Shown in pieces: positions 4,532 to 5,799 of a stretch of DNA of 5,799 bases (position 1 is the stretch's first letter; each line of letters begins with the position of its first letter). Under the pieces are notes generated by a model, which saw nothing but the letters and a program-made list of their open reading frames with translations, ran no database searches and was not told where the DNA came from. A program made the translations under genes and the position numbers. Where the stretch lies: assembly GCA_038231615.1 (NCBI GenBank), contig JBBRLA010000566.1, positions 1-5,799 of the forward strand, read 5' to 3'. The DNA is from JBBRLA01 sp038231615. GTDB taxonomy: Bacteria > Myxococcota_A > Polyangia > Palsa-1104 > JAEUJZ01.

Positions 4532-5799
4532 ATGAACATCGTGCAACGCCCCGCTCGACCCTGCGCCCGCCTGCGTCCCTTTGCCCCGATCTGGTGCCTG
4601 TCCCTGGTCCTCCTGTCCTTAGTGGGCGACGGCATTGCTGGGGGCGTGCCGCGAATCGCGCGTCTACAGCGGAACTATGACGTGAAGAACTACCGGCTGG
4701 TGGTGCGGCTGGACGCCCGGACCGGGGCCTACAAGGTCACCACCACCATTCGTTTCGTCGCCACGGCGTCGATGGACGTGATGGAGCTGGACGCGGTGGG
4801 GCTGAAGTCCGGCGGGGCGTGGTTCCAGGCGGGAGCGGAGGCGGCGGTGGCCATCCGGGCGGTGGTGAAAGAGGGCCGACCGGACGAGGTGAAGGGCACG
4901 ATGGTGCTGACGCTGCCCACGCGGCTGGCCGCGGGGCGGGAGGCGAAGGTGGTGGTGGTGACCAGCGCCACGGCGCGCACGGAGCAGAACGGCTTCTTCG
5001 TCGAGCACGACCCGGAGCACCCGGAGCGGGGGCCGATCTACCTGACCCACTTCGAGCCGTTCTCGGCGCGGCGCTTCTTCCCCTGCCACGACGACCCGGC
5101 GGACAAGGCGACCTTCGACGTGACGGTGGAGACCGACGCCCAGTTGACGGTGCTGGCCAACGGCCGCCGGATGACGCCGCAGGCGGTGCCGGGCGACCCG
5201 CGCCTGGCTCGGGTGCGCCATGTGATGACGCGGCCGATCTCGACGTACCTGCTGGCGCTGGCGGTGGGGGCCTTCGATCACGAGACACTGGACGACGGCG
5301 GGGTGCCGCTGGACGTGTATCTGTATGGCGGGAGCAAGAACGCCGGGCGCTTCGCCATGTCGATCGCCGGGGAGGCCCTGGCCAGCTTCCGCCGCCTGTG
5401 GGACGTTCCCTTCCCTTACGAGCGGTACGGGCAGGTCGAGGCGCCGATCTTTCCCGCGGGGTCGGCGGCGCACGCCTCGCTGAGCTTCGCTTCGCGGGAG
5501 TCGCTGGTGCTGCCCTCCGCGGACGCGCAGGTCCTGCGGCTGCGGGTGGCCGGCACGGTGGCCCACGAACTGGCCCATCAGTGGTTCGGCGATCTGGTGA
5601 CCATGGGCTGGTGGGACGACGTGTGGCTGAACGAGTCGCTGGCCACCTGGGCGGCAGGGCGGTTCCTGGCGGAGAAATATGGCCGGGACGCGATGCTGGT
5701 GCGGGCCGCCGCCGAACTGCACGAAAGCTACTTTCGCATCGAGGACGGCCCCCGCAGCCACCCGATCAGCAACCGGGAACTGGTGAGCCTGGAGGACGC
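4532..5799 (+). CDS. Secreted M1-family zinc metallopeptidase (aminopeptidase N-like), C-terminus outside window
   Basis: I translated this frame from ATG 4532; it stays open to the window end (422 complete codons). Residues 1-37 look like a Sec signal peptide: an Arg-rich start, a hydrophobic core about 20-31 and small residues (GIAGG) at the cleavage area. The M1 N-terminal saddle domain (about 45-250) carries YDVKNYRLVVRLD and the typical block HFEPFSARRFFPCHDDPADKATFDVTV in variant form (173-199). The catalytic domain has HELAHQWFGD (345-354) and WLNES (365-369): zinc ligands H345, H349 and E368, catalytic base E346, in the exact HExxH-18-E spacing. Upstream, where aminopeptidases have GxMEN, the protein reads GSAAH (310-314), so the substrate-amine-binding Glu is Ala313. 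Glu175, in the position of the second amine anchor, is kept. The proton-donor Tyr would lie beyond the window. Hydrolysis of peptides in the periplasm or outside the cell is expected; exopeptidase specificity is doubtful. The gene is divergent from the lipoprotein-kinase pair. Confidence 0.9.
   Translation, partial: MNIVQRPARPCARLRPFAPIWCLSLVLLSLVGDGIAGGVPRIARLQRNYDVKNYRLVVRLDARTGAYKVTTTIRFVATASMDVMELDAVGLKSGGAWFQAGAEAAVAIRAVVKEGRPDEVKGTMVLTLPTRLAAGREAKVVVVTSATARTEQNGFFVEHDPEHPERGPIYLTHFEPFSARRFFPCHDDPADKATFDVTVETDAQLTVLANGRRMTPQAVPGDPRLARVRHVMTRPISTYLLALAVGAFDHETLDDGGVPLDVYLYGGSKNAGRFAMSIAGEALASFRRLWDVPFPYERYGQVEAPIFPAGSAAHASLSFASRESLVLPSADAQVLRLRVAGTVAHELAHQWFGDLVTMGWWDDVWLNESLATWAAGRFLAEKYGRDAMLVRAAAELHESYFRIEDGPRSHPISNRELVSLED

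Noticed and set aside
4664..5761. Minus-strand open frame of 365 codons opposite the M1 peptidase
   Set aside because: It is rich in Arg, His and Pro and mirrors the peptidase codons; the plus-strand frame has clear HExxH-18-E evidence.

Overview
The window comes from a GC-rich bacterial chromosome. A secreted M1 peptidase, a lipoprotein with many propeller-type repeats and a eukaryote-like Ser/Thr protein kinase with one membrane anchor, side by side, suggest a myxobacterium-like (Myxococcota, formerly Deltaproteobacteria) or other large-genome soil bacterium. This is inferred from gene style and base composition; there is no rRNA or phylogenetic marker gene to confirm it.

Layout, left to right. 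Positions 1-270 (+) hold the C-terminal part of an IS630-family DDE transposase, and its right IS end should lie in the next few tens of bases. Convergent to it, 310-2013 (-) encodes a membrane-anchored Hanks-type kinase. Its catalytic HRD aspartate is replaced by lysine (HRK), while the ATP- and metal-binding residues remain, so it is probably a pseudokinase. Upstream, 2086-4053 (-) encodes a secreted lipoprotein with 14 recurring [YWL]xxG units, probably one or two beta-propellers. The two minus-strand genes are 72 nt apart and are probably co-transcribed; that gap holds two overlapping, mutually exclusive hairpins and a strong Shine-Dalgarno sequence for the kinase. A roughly 480-nt intergenic region (4054-4531) then separates them from a divergent gene. 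The last gene, 4532 to beyond the window end (+), encodes a secreted M1-family zinc metallopeptidase with an intact HExxH-18-E site but a degenerate GxMEN exopeptidase motif (GSAAH).

The main observation is that two enzyme-like genes on either side of the shared intergenic region each keep cofactor-binding residues but lack one conserved function-defining residue. The lipoprotein and pseudokinase look like a surface/inner-membrane pair. Whether the peptidase acts with them is not shown by the sequence. No CRISPR array, tRNA, rRNA or recognisable phage or defence system was seen.
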